Source of the DNA: Acidobacteriota bacterium
GTDB taxonomy: Bacteria; Acidobacteriota; Vicinamibacteria; Vicinamibacterales; 2-12-FULL-66-21
DNA length: 5,109 bases
Assembly (NCBI GenBank): GCA_013817065.1
Contig: JACDDJ010000177.1
Location: 2,947 to 8,055, forward strand
Direction of reading: 5' to 3'
The notes under the pieces: generated by a model
Told to the model about the DNA's origin: nothing
The model's database searches: none
The model's input: the letters and a program-made list of their open reading frames with translations, nothing else
Made by a program: the position numbers and the translations under genes
Part shown: positions 4,267 through 5,109 of the stretch, one piece after another
Layout of the letters: every line of letters starts with the position of its first letter
How positions within the stretch are numbered: position 1 is the first letter of the stretch

Positions 4267-5109
4267 CTTTGTGCCGTCCGCTCCCGGTCGACTGCCGGGA
4301 GCGGCGCCACCGGCGCTGATTGCGGCGGCGCTTCCTGCCGCTTCCAGCGGACTACCGCGACGCCTGCGAATACGAGGGCGGCAGCGCTGGCCATCCGTGC
4401 GTTGAACGGTTCATCAAGGAACACGACGCCCAGCGTCACGGCGATCACCGGGTTCACGTACGCGTACAGCGATACGAACGACACCGACAGGTGCCGCAGA
4501 GCGTACGAGTATGCGACGAAGCCTCCGATCGCGCCGAGGGTGGAGAGGTACGCGAGCGAGGCGAGCGTCCGTGGCGTGAAGAACAGCTGCGACCACTCAT
4601 TTCTTATTGTGCCGGCCGCCATCATGATGAATCCACCGGCCAGCATCTGGAGCGCGGTCGTTCCGAGGATGTGGTCCGCGCGGCCACGCCGCTTCGAGTA
4701 GGACGATCCGAGCGCCCACCCGAACGAGGCGATCTGCAGTGCGATCACGCCGGCGAGGAAGTTGCGATCCGCGCCGCGGTCCAGCGTCAGGTCCGGCCAT
4801 AGCAGCACGAGAATTCCAGCGAAACCGATCACCAGGCCGATCAGCGTATTGGTGCGCAGGCGCTCGCCGTCGGGCAACGTAGCCTCGACGCCGGCCATCC
4901 AGAACGGTGAGGTCGCAACCAGGACTGCCGCCAGCCCGCTCGGCACCCACTGCTCGGCGAAGACGACGCCCCCGTTACCGAGGCCGAGGAGCAGGAAGCC
5001 CAGGAGCGCGATGCTGCCCCACCGTGACGGCGGCGGCAATGACTCGCCCGAGGCGCGCACGTATATCGCAAGCAGTCCACCTGCGATCGTCCAGCGAAAG
5101 CCTCCCATC
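4263..5109 (-). CDS. EamA/DMT-family transporter, YedA-like (N-terminus outside window)
   Basis: At least 281 residues of an inner-membrane drug/metabolite transporter made of two EamA repeats. The visible part begins M-G-G-F-R-W-T-I-A-G-G, which aligns with the second helix of the family (YedA has M-A-G-V-R-F-L-A-A-G). The Met at 5108 is therefore probably internal, and about 35-40 residues, including the first helix, lie beyond the right edge. Further family marks are G-L-G-N-G-G-V-V-F-A-E-Q (42-52), V-P-S-G-L-A-A-V-L-V-A-T (55-66), the second-repeat Y-A-Y-V-N-P-V-I-A-V (215-224) and G-V-V-F-L-D-E-P (227-234). About nine hydrophobic helices are visible of an expected ten. The polar tail (258-281) is Pro/Ala-rich and is partly encoded by the 4271-4310 hairpin. 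Such proteins usually export amino acids or other small metabolites; the substrate cannot be told from sequence. It converges with, and overlaps by 4 bp, the small membrane protein gene. Confidence 0.92.
   Translation of the reverse strand, partial: MGGFRWTIAGGLLAIYVRASGESLPPPSRWGSIALLGFLLLGLGNGGVVFAEQWVPSGLAAVLVATSPFWMAGVEATLPDGERLRTNTLIGLVIGFAGILVLLWPDLTLDRGADRNFLAGVIALQIASFGWALGSSYSKRRGRADHILGTTALQMLAGGFIMMAAGTIRNEWSQLFFTPRTLASLAYLSTLGAIGGFVAYSYALRHLSVSFVSLYAYVNPVIAVTLGVVFLDEPFNARMASAAALVFAGVAVVRWKRQEAPPQSAPVAPLPAVDRERTAQS
4271..4310. terminator. Strong hairpin at convergent 3' ends (putative bidirectional terminator)
   Basis: CCGCTCCCGG (4278-4287) pairs perfectly with CCGGGAGCGG (4295-4304) around a 7-nt loop. 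The stem can be extended outward with one bulge (T4277) and one mismatch (C4274/C4307) to 4271-4310. It begins 5-12 nt after the TAG of the small membrane protein and lies within the last codons of the transporter gene. Neither strand has a T-run after it, so intrinsic termination is not certain; it may instead stabilise 3' ends or stall convergent transcription. Confidence 0.5.

Overview
The window is GC-rich (roughly 60-65% by eye) bacterial chromosomal DNA. It holds five complete protein genes and one gene cut by the right edge. Gene content suggests a high-GC, probably Gram-negative environmental bacterium: a lipoprotein, a two-GAF SpoIIE/RsbU-type phosphatase, a class A beta-lactamase-like serine hydrolase, a FabZ-like dehydratase, a 48-residue lmo0937-type membrane protein and a YedA-like exporter. 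Acidobacteriota (Vicinamibacteria-like) is my best guess, but it rests on gene flavour only because there is no rRNA or other marker here. I see no mobile element, CRISPR array, tRNA or rRNA.

Layout from left to right. Positions 1-278 carry no convincing gene, only several small inverted repeats. Positions 279-644 (+) encode a small secreted lipoprotein with an OB-fold-like body. It converges on a two-gene minus-strand operon: the GAF-GAF-PP2C phosphatase (3378 to 1591, GTG start), followed by a secreted beta-lactamase-fold hydrolase (1594 to 695). Those two overlap by ATGA, so translational coupling is likely. A 34-bp divergent gap (3379-3412) separates the operon from the FabZ-like gene (3413-3877, +). 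This gap contains an AT-rich island in which -10-like hexamers on the two strands overlap, and neither gene has a clear Shine-Dalgarno sequence. A 242-bp gap then leads to the small membrane protein (4120-4266, +), which has a strong ribosome binding site just behind a GC hairpin. Its stop overlaps the stop of the oppositely oriented EamA-family transporter (4263 to beyond 5109), and a strong hairpin follows at once.

How the parts could work together: the phosphatase should sense an intracellular signal through its GAF domains and dephosphorylate a partner-switching protein, but no RsbV/RsbW-type partner is in the window. The coupled secreted hydrolase suggests a link to the cell envelope. 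The most unusual points are the apparent loss of the class A general base (Glu166) in the hydrolase, a one-residue insertion between the catalytic His and Glu of the FabZ-like enzyme, the compact overlapping divergent promoter, and the tail-to-tail overlap with a hairpin at 4263-4310. I found no clear evidence of a wholly new multi-gene system.
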